From Verrucomicrobia bacterium 12-59-8 (lineage in GTDB: Bacteria > Verrucomicrobiota > Verrucomicrobiae > Verrucomicrobiales > Verrucomicrobiaceae), in NCBI GenBank assembly GCA_002279765.1, contig NCCR01000129.1:1-21193 (forward strand): 21,193 nucleotides of DNA, in the 5' to 3' direction. The number at the start of each line of letters is the position of its first letter. Position 1 is the stretch's first letter. Positions 15,518 through 21,193 of this stretch are shown here, one piece after another. The notes under the pieces are model-generated. The model did no database searches and was not told where the DNA came from. It worked only from the letters and a program-made list of their open reading frames with translations. Made by a program: the position numbers and the translations under genes.

Positions 15518-16537
15518 TCAGGCCAGTCTCTGGCACACCCATTCGCCGATGCCGCGTGCGTCTTGATCGACCACGCGGGCATCGCTCTGGCACTCCTCGG
15601 CGCTGAATTCACTTCGTGTCGCGATGCGTCCGCCTTTCCAGACATGAACGCCGGACGGGTAGGGACCAACCTTGCGCGGATCGCTCCAAGTATGGATGCC
15701 AAGTGTCTGCGGATTCACCGCTGCGGCGATGTGCATGGGACCGCTGTCCACGCTGATACAGAACTTCGCCTGACGCATGATCCAGATCAGCTCGGGCAAT
15801 GAGGTGCGCTGGCTCCAGTCGTGAATGTGGCCACCCGTGGGTCGGGTCGGGTCTGACGTCATGCCGACGAGGACGACGGGATGCGGAGCCAGGGAATCGC
15901 AAAGCGCCTGCAGAGAAGAATTGGAGAGAGATTTGCCCTGCCCACGTGACCAGGGATGTACGGCGATGAAATTCTGCAGCGAGTCGGGCCAGTCGGAGGT
16001 CGCTGCGCCGGGAGTGAGTTCAAAGGAGTTGTCGTCTGGTTCAATGCGGATGCCCAAGGCGCGTGGCAGTTCGAGATAGCGATCCACGGCATGGGCTCCG
16101 GCATTCACTGGCACGGTGTGGTTGTAAAAGAAGCGGGAGCCTTCACGGGCATCCGAAAGGCCGATGACGGTTTGAGATCCACGCCAGCTGCTGACCACTC
16201 CGCTGCGCAGCAGGCCCTGGAAATCGAGCACGATCTCAGGTTCCTCACGGGGCAGCGTCATCCAGGTGCGCCGCCAGTTCCAGAAGCGCACCAGACCGGC
16301 GAGGCCGCGAAAGGTTTTACGCGGGAAGGGGATCACTTCGTCGAGCAGCGGGCTGCCCTGCAGGATCGGCGTCCATTCCGTATTGGCGAGCCAGCGGATT
16401 TTCAGCTGCGGATGCGCGGTACGCAGTGCCTTAACGGCTGGCAGCGTGTGGACGATGTCTCCCAAGGAGCTGGGTTTGACGATGAGCGCGGAGCGGAAAT
16501 CGCGCAGGCTGGGAAGTTGGCGCGTGGCGGCGCTCAT
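15518..16537 (-). CDS. Glycosyltransferase family 9 protein (heptosyltransferase-like)
   Basis: A 339-residue GT-B fold enzyme of the ADP-heptose:LPS heptosyltransferase family. The N-terminal half opens with ALIVKPSSLGDIVHTLPAVK (17-36), including the catalytic-type Asp27. The C-terminal half has the donor-binding motif SVDSGPMHIAAAV and an HPWSRGQGKSL segment that replaces the more common G(S)xWPxKxWP. In Gram-negatives these enzymes add heptose to lipopolysaccharide inner core at the cytoplasmic face. The actual sugar here is uncertain. The start overlaps the stop of the phosphoesterase gene by ATGA, so the two form an operon. The product carries about 16 residues before the usual family start, but the overlap supports the ATG at 16537. 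Confidence 0.9.
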   Translation of the reverse strand: MSAATRQLPSLRDFRSALIVKPSSLGDIVHTLPAVKALRTAHPQLKIRWLANTEWTPILQGSPLLDEVIPFPRKTFRGLAGLVRFWNWRRTWMTLPREEPEIVLDFQGLLRSGVVSSWRGSQTVIGLSDAREGSRFFYNHTVPVNAGAHAVDRYLELPRALGIRIEPDDNSFELTPGAATSDWPDSLQNFIAVHPWSRGQGKSLSNSSLQALCDSLAPHPVVLVGMTSDPTRPTGGHIHDWSQRTSLPELIWIMRQAKFCISVDSGPMHIAAAVNPQTLGIHTWSDPRKVGPYPSGVHVWKGGRIATRSEFSAEECQSDARVVDQDARGIGEWVCQRLA

Positions 16538-17256
16538 TTGCCCAAGGCAAGACGGTCGGCCAGCAGAGAGGGCAGACCAGCGGCGCGGATTTTACCCTGC
16601 GCGGTTTCGATGTCGTATTCCAGCCGGCGGATCGAGATCGTCTGAGCCTGCACGTCGTAGATGGCGTAGGCGGCACGCCAGTCCCCATCGCGCGGCTGCC
16701 CGACACTGCCGACGTTGACGAAGTACTTCACGCCGCGTTGCAGCATGACGTCGGTGCCGCGGGCGGCACGTACGGCGTCGTCTTTTTCAAAAATGCGCGG
16801 TACATGCGTGTGGCCGTAGAAGCAGACTTGGGTGAATTGGTAGCTGAAACTGGCCATCGCATCAAAGCGGTTGGTCACATAACCCCAGTTGCCGGGAGAA
16901 TCGAGCGTGGCGTGGACGATGGTGAAGTCGCGCACCTGGCGCACCAGTTTCAGATCCCGCAGCCACTGGCGCTGCTCCTCGCTGAGCTGTTCGCGCGTCC
17001 ACAGCAGGGCGTTCTGGGCCAGAGGGTTCAATTCTTCGAGGGAGCTCTCGCTGGCGGCACCTTCATCGTGATTGCCGCGAACCACGGGGCAGCCCAGATC
17101 TTGCACGGCCTGCAGGCATTCCACTGGATTGGCCGCATAGCCGACGATGTCTCCGAGGCAGACGTAATTGGAACAACCCTGCTCCTGAGCGTCCCACAGA
17201 ACGGTCTGAAGGGCTTCAAGGTTGGCGTGGATGTCTCCGAAAATGGCGAATTTCAT
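16534..17256 (-). CDS. Metallophosphoesterase (YfcE/calcineurin-like superfamily)
   Basis: A 240-residue cytoplasmic metallophosphoesterase. The full set of metal-binding motifs is present: GDIHAN (7-12) with Asp8 and His10, GDIVGY (35-40) with Asp36, GNHDEG (61-66) with Asn62 and His63, VHATLDSP with His115, and GHTHVP (148-153) with His149 and His151. The family includes phosphodiesterases and symmetric dinucleotide hydrolases; the substrate is not determined by these motifs. GDIVGYAANPVECL is typical of the subgroup often named diadenosine tetraphosphatase-like or YfcE-like. It is the first gene of a minus-strand pair with the glycosyltransferase. A strong minus-oriented hairpin lies about 110 bases upstream at 17368-17395, so it should have its own promoter between 17257 and 17367. 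Confidence 0.9.
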   Translation of the reverse strand: MKFAIFGDIHANLEALQTVLWDAQEQGCSNYVCLGDIVGYAANPVECLQAVQDLGCPVVRGNHDEGAASESSLEELNPLAQNALLWTREQLSEEQRQWLRDLKLVRQVRDFTIVHATLDSPGNWGYVTNRFDAMASFSYQFTQVCFYGHTHVPRIFEKDDAVRAARGTDVMLQRGVKYFVNVGSVGQPRDGDWRAAYAIYDVQAQTISIRRLEYDIETAQGKIRAAGLPSLLADRLALGK

Positions 17257-17367
17257 CGTCTAAGGTTGGCGGCGATTATCGCATCTTCGGGACATGGACA
17301 GGGAAATCAAGCATTTCAGCATCAGAAACCTACCGTGATGATGGCTGAGGGGCGACTGGAAAAGCAA

Positions 17368-17395
17368 ACGGGGCGGATCACCCGATCCGCCCCGT
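17368..17395 (-). terminator. Minus-oriented terminator hairpin in a divergent intergenic region
   Basis: ACGGGGCGGATC (17368-17379) pairs perfectly with GATCCGCCCCGT (17384-17395) around the loop ACCC. On the minus strand the stem is followed by TTTGCTTTTCC, a usable U-tract; on the plus strand the downstream sequence CGCTTGATAG is not T-rich. No recognised minus-strand gene ends just before it. Confidence 0.7.
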
Positions 17396-17476
17396 CGCTT
17401 GATAGAGTCCAACAGCCAGAAGGAACCACTATTTGAAAGTTTTGACTGAACCGTTGACCCGCCTAAATGCCGATGC

Positions 17477-17510
17477 GGCTGGTCCCATGCCGCAAGTGGC
17501 ACAACCAGCC
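17477..17510. other. Nested inverted repeat, possible RNA structure
   Basis: GGCTGGT (17477-17483) pairs with ACCAGCC (17504-17510). Inside it TGCC (17488-17491) pairs with GGCA (17498-17501) around a 6-base loop. The element could fold in an RNA from either strand: the 5' leader of the OmpA-domain gene on the plus strand, or a minus-strand transcript ending at 17368. Confidence 0.4.
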
Positions 17511-17551
17511 AGCTTGATTTAACCTTTTTCACACACATTTTGTTAATTCCC

Positions 17552-18547
17552 ATGAACCTCAAGCTGATCGCCTTCGTCGCCCTTTTCACCGGCCTGTCAT
17601 CCTCTCTGCGCGCTCAGAGCACTGAAGATATTCCCGGTTCTAAAGATCCAACAGGGCTGAAGCGCTATGAGGGCACACGTACCACATTTTATGAGGAAAA
17701 GGCTTTTGAGAGCTACACGCTGCCTTTGGGCAAGCTGACCAAAAAGCCTGGCAATGTGAATCTTTTTGCCAAGAGTCTCACACTGGAGGGGAAGGTCACG
17801 AAGGTGACTTATGTCAGCAATGAGCCTGACCGCACGGCGCTGGAGGTCTTCAAAAATTACCAGAACGAACTCGCCGCTGGAGGCTGGGAGACGCTGTGGG
17901 AGGGCACGGGCGAGGAGCTTAGCGCCGGTAAAGGTCTGCTGTTCCATTCGCTTTTTGCGAACCGACCCGGCGGCACCTTTGCCATCTGCCACCCCGGTGC
18001 TCGCTACCTCGCTGCGAAGAAGGGTGGTGCGCACTTGGCACTCTTCGTCGCGAACTACAAATCGGGAACAGTCACACCGAAGAATTTGCAGCCGCAACCC
18101 GGAGTGCCCGTGATCGCGGTTGATCTGATCGAGACGCAGGCCATGGTGGAGAGGATGGTTCTCGTCAAAGCCGAGGAAATGTCCTCTGGTATCATCCAGC
18201 AGGGGGCGGTGAACCTGTACGGCTTTCTTTTTGACACTGGCTCCGCCACGCTAAAACCGGAGTCCGACGCCACGCTCGAAGAAGTGGCTAAACTGTTGAA
18301 GTCCGACCCCGCTCTGCGCTTGCTCGTCGTCGGCCATACAGACACCGTGGGCAAGTTTGAAGGTAACATAGAGCTTTCCCAAAATCGTGCAGCGTCCGTG
18401 GTCGCCGCGCTGAGCAAGAGGCTGCCCTCGGCAGCCTCAAGGCTCACGCCCTGCGGTGTCGGCTACCAGTGCCCGATCGCCAGCAACAGCAGCGAAGAAG
18501 GCCGTGCGAAGAACCGCCGTGTCGCACTGGTGAAAGTGGAGAATTGA
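17552..18547 (+). CDS. DUF4892-like plus OmpA-domain envelope protein
   Basis: A predicted 331-residue secreted protein. A signal peptide (MNLKLIAFVALFTGLSSSLRA-Q) precedes an N-terminal region (about 23-200) with DIPGSKDP, LKRYEGTR and FESYTLPLGK, the pattern of the DUF4892-type domain. The C-terminal region (about 220-330) is an OmpA/MotB domain: LFDTGSATLKPES, VGHTDTVG, LSQNRAASVVAAL and EEGRAKNRRVAL. These domains bind peptidoglycan non-covalently, so the protein probably tethers the outer membrane or another partner to the wall. The N-terminal role is unknown. The ATG at 17552 was chosen because it begins the signal peptide; an in-frame TTG at 17540 would add only four residues. It is monocistronic in this window and convergent with the dihydrofolate reductase gene. 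Confidence 0.88.
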   Translation: MNLKLIAFVALFTGLSSSLRAQSTEDIPGSKDPTGLKRYEGTRTTFYEEKAFESYTLPLGKLTKKPGNVNLFAKSLTLEGKVTKVTYVSNEPDRTALEVFKNYQNELAAGGWETLWEGTGEELSAGKGLLFHSLFANRPGGTFAICHPGARYLAAKKGGAHLALFVANYKSGTVTPKNLQPQPGVPVIAVDLIETQAMVERMVLVKAEEMSSGIIQQGAVNLYGFLFDTGSATLKPESDATLEEVAKLLKSDPALRLLVVGHTDTVGKFEGNIELSQNRAASVVAALSKRLPSAASRLTPCGVGYQCPIASNSSEEGRAKNRRVALVKVEN

Positions 18548-18577
18548 TGCCTCTGACACCACGCAGTCACTCAATCC

Positions 18578-19045
18578 TCATGGATCCGCTCTCTCGTAAT
18601 AGCGGAACTCCAGATCTTCAAACTGGCCGACCACCTCCTTAAGACGGAAAAGGTGCTCGAAAGTCGGAAGCAAGACGTCGCCTTCGTATTCTTGGGTGAT
18701 GAAGGTGAGATAGAGTCCATCACAGTGGGGCAGGAGTTCCTCGAACACGCGTGCACCACCGATGACAAAGACGGTTTCGGCATCACCGCACACCTGCGGC
18801 AGTTCGGCGGCGCTCCGAATGACGGTGACCCCTTCGCGTGGTGCCATCGTGTGGCTTAAAACAATATTCTGTCGGCCGGGCAGCGGCCTGCCGATGGAGT
18901 CAAACGTCGCACGCCCCATGAGGATGGGGTGGCCGAGCGTCGTACGCTTGAAAAACTTCAAGTCCTCCGGAAAGTGCCAGGGCAGTTTGCCCTCACGTCC
19001 GATGACACGGTTGCTGGACATGGCGACAATGGCGATGAGGCGCAT
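18578..19045 (-). CDS. folA: Dihydrofolate reductase
   Basis: A 155-residue cytoplasmic enzyme that reduces dihydrofolate to tetrahydrofolate with NADPH, the target of trimethoprim. The family pattern is complete: AIVAMSSNRVIGREGKLPW (5-23), FPEDLKFFKRTT (25-36) with the catalytic Asp28, ILMGRATFDSIGRPLPGRQN (41-60), VFVIGGARVFEELLP (92-106) and LYLTFITQEYEGDVLLP (111-127). Length is normal for bacterial FolA (about 160). It follows the beta-CASP gene on the same strand after a 38-base gap and may be co-transcribed with it. It is convergent with the OmpA-domain gene. No Shine-Dalgarno sequence precedes its ATG. Confidence 0.96.
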   Translation of the reverse strand: MRLIAIVAMSSNRVIGREGKLPWHFPEDLKFFKRTTLGHPILMGRATFDSIGRPLPGRQNIVLSHTMAPREGVTVIRSAAELPQVCGDAETVFVIGGARVFEELLPHCDGLYLTFITQEYEGDVLLPTFEHLFRLKEVVGQFEDLEFRYYERADP

Positions 19046-19083
19046 GACAGGGATGACGAAACCAGAGTGTCGTCTGCGAATAT

Positions 19084-20442
19084 TTACCAGAGGTCGATCG
19101 GCTGATGGGGTTCAGGGCGGATGATCTCCGTCTCAGGGATGGACTCGGTAAAGCGGCGAGTGAACCACATCTGCGCGGGCTCTTCGCCGTGGACGAGCAG
19201 GAGCTTCTTGGGCTTCACTTTCTCGATGTATTCGGCAATCTGCTCACGTGAAGCGTGGGCGCTGAGATCGAAGCTCTCGATACGGGCGTTCAGGGCCACG
19301 GCAGGCATGTCTTTGGCGAGTTTGATCATCGTGCCGGGTGCGGCATTGCGGATCTTGTAGCCGGGGGAATCGGGGTCGGTGTAGCCGACGAAGCAGACGG
19401 TGTTGCGCGGGTTATCGAGGAATTTTTGAGCGAAGGTGTTGGAGACGGTGTGCTCCGTCATCATGCCGCTGGAGAGCGCGTAAAGTGAGCGCGGGCTGGA
19501 AACCAGTTCCACGCGCTTCTTGCTCTTGCGCGGGACGAGCATCTTCATGTCTTCCAGCAGGCGGAAGCCTGGATAGCTGCGGCGGCTGCGGGAGGCGTAG
19601 TGGTCATAGAGGACGGTGATCTTGGTGCTCAGTCCGCCGATGTAGAGCGGCATTTCGGGGATGAGACCTTCCTGATGCAGTTCATGCAGCATGAGCATGA
19701 CCTCCTGCGTTTTGCCGAGGGCAAAGACTGGGATCATGACGGCACCACCTGCTTCATGGGTTTCGCGGATCACGCTGGCGAGGCGTTCTTTTTCTCCTTT
19801 GCGGGAAAAGCCTTCCGGGCGTGCATAATCGCCACGAGTCGTCTCGGCGATCATCACGTCGATGCCGCTGGTGGGGAAATCGGCGGCGCGGCAGATCGTC
19901 TGCGCCTCGAAATTCACATCGCCAGTGTAGAACAGGGTATTGCTGCCTTCACGGACCAGGACGCCGGTGGAACCGAGGATGTGGCCGGCATCGAACATCG
20001 TGGCTTCCAGATTCGTGTCCGGAATTTCAAACGGGCGGTCGATGTCGCGGTAGATCCACTTGGCGCGGATGTCATCAAGCTCACGGTGGGTGAAGAGCGG
20101 ATACTCGCTGATGCTCTCCTCCTCGCGCTGCTTCGTCATCACGTTGACGGAGTTGTGGAGCATTGCGGACGCCAGCTCCCCGGTGATTTCTGTCATCAGC
20201 ACCGGCGTGTTCGGCTGCTTGCGCTGGAGCACAGGCATGGAGCCGATGTGATCGTGATGCGCATGAGTGATGATCACTGCGTTGGCCGACTTGTGCGGCA
20301 GAGGGCCGAAATCCGGCAGGGCATCGTTGCCTGCGCGTTTCGGGTGCATGCCGGAATCCAGCACAACACGATGAGCCCCGGCTTCGAGGAGGTAGGAATT
20401 GGCACCGATCTCACGTCGGCGGGTCAGGTTGCGAAAGCGCAT
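19084..20442 (-). CDS. Beta-CASP metallo-beta-lactamase-fold RNase-like protein
   Basis: A 452-residue protein of the CPSF73/YSH1-like metallo-beta-lactamase group. The di-zinc site is shown by HAHHDHIG (60-67), DAGHILGSTG (151-160), YTGDV (172-176) and the beta-CASP motifs: acidic motif A in AETTRGDY (199-206), the His of SFDLSAHAS (390-398) and VHGEE (417-421). VFALGKTQEVM and SSGMM (324-328) are also typical of the beta-CASP insertion. Members are endo- or exonucleases acting on RNA, although bacterial proteins of this size are often annotated only as MBL-fold RNA hydrolases. All metal-binding residues appear intact, so it is probably active in the cytoplasm. It lies between the CHASE2-like gene and folA on the same strand. 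Confidence 0.9.
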   Translation of the reverse strand: MRFRNLTRRREIGANSYLLEAGAHRVVLDSGMHPKRAGNDALPDFGPLPHKSANAVIITHAHHDHIGSMPVLQRKQPNTPVLMTEITGELASAMLHNSVNVMTKQREEESISEYPLFTHRELDDIRAKWIYRDIDRPFEIPDTNLEATMFDAGHILGSTGVLVREGSNTLFYTGDVNFEAQTICRAADFPTSGIDVMIAETTRGDYARPEGFSRKGEKERLASVIRETHEAGGAVMIPVFALGKTQEVMLMLHELHQEGLIPEMPLYIGGLSTKITVLYDHYASRSRRSYPGFRLLEDMKMLVPRKSKKRVELVSSPRSLYALSSGMMTEHTVSNTFAQKFLDNPRNTVCFVGYTDPDSPGYKIRNAAPGTMIKLAKDMPAVALNARIESFDLSAHASREQIAEYIEKVKPKKLLLVHGEEPAQMWFTRRFTESIPETEIIRPEPHQPIDLW

Positions 20443-20512
20443 TCAGTATTTTTTTGGAAGGGGAGGGTGACACTAGGGGCTAGCCAGTGTTCCACAAGGA
20501 GAACTTCACCCT

Positions 20513-21193
20513 TCAACCCCGCCTGTGGCCGGCGATGCGCGCAAACAAGGTCGAGGCGACGATCATAGCAGCGGGAATCGTAGGAGGGCACCAGATCAAG
20601 CTGGACTGAAAGGCGAGAAAGCAGACGACCAGCGCCGCGAAGACGCAAAGCAGCCCTCGCAGGATGGACTTGGTGCGGGGGACGTAAAACACCAGCCAGG
20701 CCCCCACCAGTCCGGCAACAATCCAGGTGATCCATTGCGCCCAGTCCGGCAGCAGCCGCAGGCGCGGCATGGCGAGTACCTGCGCGAGCGCTTGGGCATT
20801 GAGGCGTGCCAGCCCGCCTTGGGCGTCATTATCGGTTCCAATCACGATCACCTTGTCACCTGAGAGATTGGCCTTGTCCTGCGGGGACAGGGCATCGGCC
20901 AGTTCCGAGGTCATCAGATTCAGTGCATCCACTTCGTGAACTGGCTGCTTCGCGTTAACGACGAATTCACCGGCAGCAGAAAGCGGCACGAAAGCGCCAT
21001 TTGAGAGATAGGCACCTGCCCCAGGGCCAAGTAGCAGGCGCTGGGTGGCATATGGCGTCTGAGTGAAACGTGCCAGTGACTGGGCCAAGACGGTGGGCAG
21101 CAGGCGGCCGCTTTCCTGCACGGTATAAGGCAGTTTGCCGGCGTCATTCGAGTCCAGCGGGACGGAAATGCCAATTTCAGCCTGGCGGCGGAT
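20513..21193 (-). CDS. CHASE2-like membrane sensor protein, C-terminal part (partial)
   Basis: The frame is open from the right edge to a stop at 20513-20515, giving at least 226 residues; the true start lies outside the window. A GTG at 21119-21121 is internal because the upstream residues (EIGISVPLDSNDAGKLPYT) continue the domain. The extracytoplasmic part has the CHASE2-like order: a Leu/Ala-rich helical segment (LLPTVLAQSLARFTQTP), a beta segment ending in DKVIVIGTDNDAQGG, and a helix with LNAQALAQVLAMPRLRLLP. Three membrane segments follow (WITWIVAGLVGAWLVFYV, LLCVFAALVVCFLAF, PAAMIVASTLFARI) and the protein ends eight or so residues later. CHASE2 modules normally feed a cytoplasmic output domain, which is absent here. 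The family call is moderate because the repeatable part of CHASE2 is short. Confidence 0.65.
   Translation of the reverse strand: MRRQAEIGISVPLDSNDAGKLPYTVQESGRLLPTVLAQSLARFTQTPYATQRLLLGPGAGAYLSNGAFVPLSAAGEFVVNAKQPVHEVDALNLMTSELADALSPQDKANLSGDKVIVIGTDNDAQGGLARLNAQALAQVLAMPRLRLLPDWAQWITWIVAGLVGAWLVFYVPRTKSILRGLLCVFAALVVCFLAFQSSLIWCPPTIPAAMIVASTLFARIAGHRRG

Larger units (their letters stand above)
17257..17551. other. Structured divergent intergenic region without a gene
   Basis: This 295-base gap separates the divergently oriented phosphoesterase and DUF4892-OmpA genes. It holds a terminator-like hairpin facing the minus strand (17368-17395) and a nested stem (17477-17510). On the minus strand a weak sigma-70-like pair TTAACA (17546-17541) and TTAAAT (18-base spacer) lies at its upstream end. 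The open frames crossing it look like chance. A small minus-strand RNA of roughly 150 bases ending at the hairpin is possible but not shown. Confidence 0.4.

Noticed and set aside
15956..16645. Plus-strand open frame of 229 codons opposite the glycosyltransferase gene
   Set aside because: Antisense of a recognised family-9 glycosyltransferase and phosphoesterase; translation shows no domain.
17260..17589. Minus-strand open frame of 109 codons in the divergent gap
   Set aside because: It begins inside the signal peptide of the OmpA-domain gene, runs through a terminator hairpin and has no recognisable features.
20471..20491. Inverted repeat ACACT...AGTGT around a GGCTAGCC palindrome
   Set aside because: The stem is interrupted and neither strand has a U-tract after it, so it is not a convincing terminator or operator.
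19600..20568. Plus-strand open frame of 322 codons opposite the beta-CASP gene
   Set aside because: It is the antisense shadow of a strongly conserved metallo-beta-lactamase-fold gene; long antisense frames are common at this GC content.
1..21193. Search for CRISPR repeats, tRNAs, rRNA and insertion sequences
   Set aside because: No regularly spaced repeats, cloverleaf-like sequences, rRNA segments or transposase frames were recognised by reading both strands.

Overview
The window looks like a chromosomal segment of a moderately GC-rich (about 60% by eye) Gram-negative bacterium. It encodes a TolC-type outer-membrane lipoprotein, an OmpA-domain protein, a family-9 glycosyltransferase and secreted metal-binding proteins. 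Almost no start codon has a Shine-Dalgarno sequence in front of it. Together with the family types (a CnrX/CnrY/CnrH-like cassette with a cysteine-bearing sensor, a DUF4892-OmpA protein, a beta-CASP metallo-beta-lactamase), this suggests the Verrucomicrobiota/PVC group. That placement is an inference, not something proven by the sequence.

Layout: 1-77 is the 3' end of a GAPDH gene with a strong terminator at 111-141. 195-2247 holds an MFS transporter overlapping a RarD-type EamA permease. 2253-3176 (minus) is D-Ala-D-Ala ligase, divergent from a secreted D-aminoacylase-type amidohydrolase (3264-4823). 4901-6642 is an OmpR-family regulator and its sensor kinase. 6711-13200 is a tripartite RND efflux operon (TolC-like lipoprotein, HlyD-like adaptor, CusA/CzcA-like pump) ending in an MFS transporter that overlaps the pump stop. 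The pump gene is broken near 11090 by a frameshift that also removes roughly 40 expected residues.

13256-15505 is a metal-stress regulatory island. It contains a Cys-rich lipoprotein, then (minus strand) anti-sigma, periplasmic heavy-metal sensor and ECF sigma in the order of cnrYXH, and divergently a small secreted YHS/TRASH-like protein. Three promoters (Cys-rich gene, sigma operon, YHS-like gene) share the same two-part motif, AGGGTTT then 11 bases then GG(T/G)GTT(T/A)(G/A)TC, with identical spacing. This is most simply read as the promoter of the encoded ECF sigma, so the cassette probably controls itself and two small metal-binding proteins. The RND cluster next door has its own two-component system and no copy of the motif that I can find.

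15518-17256 (minus) is a phosphoesterase-glycosyltransferase pair. 17257-17551 is a structured intergenic region with a minus-oriented terminator hairpin and no minus gene to explain it. 17552-18547 is the DUF4892-OmpA protein. 18578-20442 (minus) holds dihydrofolate reductase and a beta-CASP nuclease-like protein. 20513 to the right edge is the C-terminal part of a CHASE2-like membrane protein that ends right after its membrane segments. No tRNA, rRNA, CRISPR array or insertion sequence was seen.
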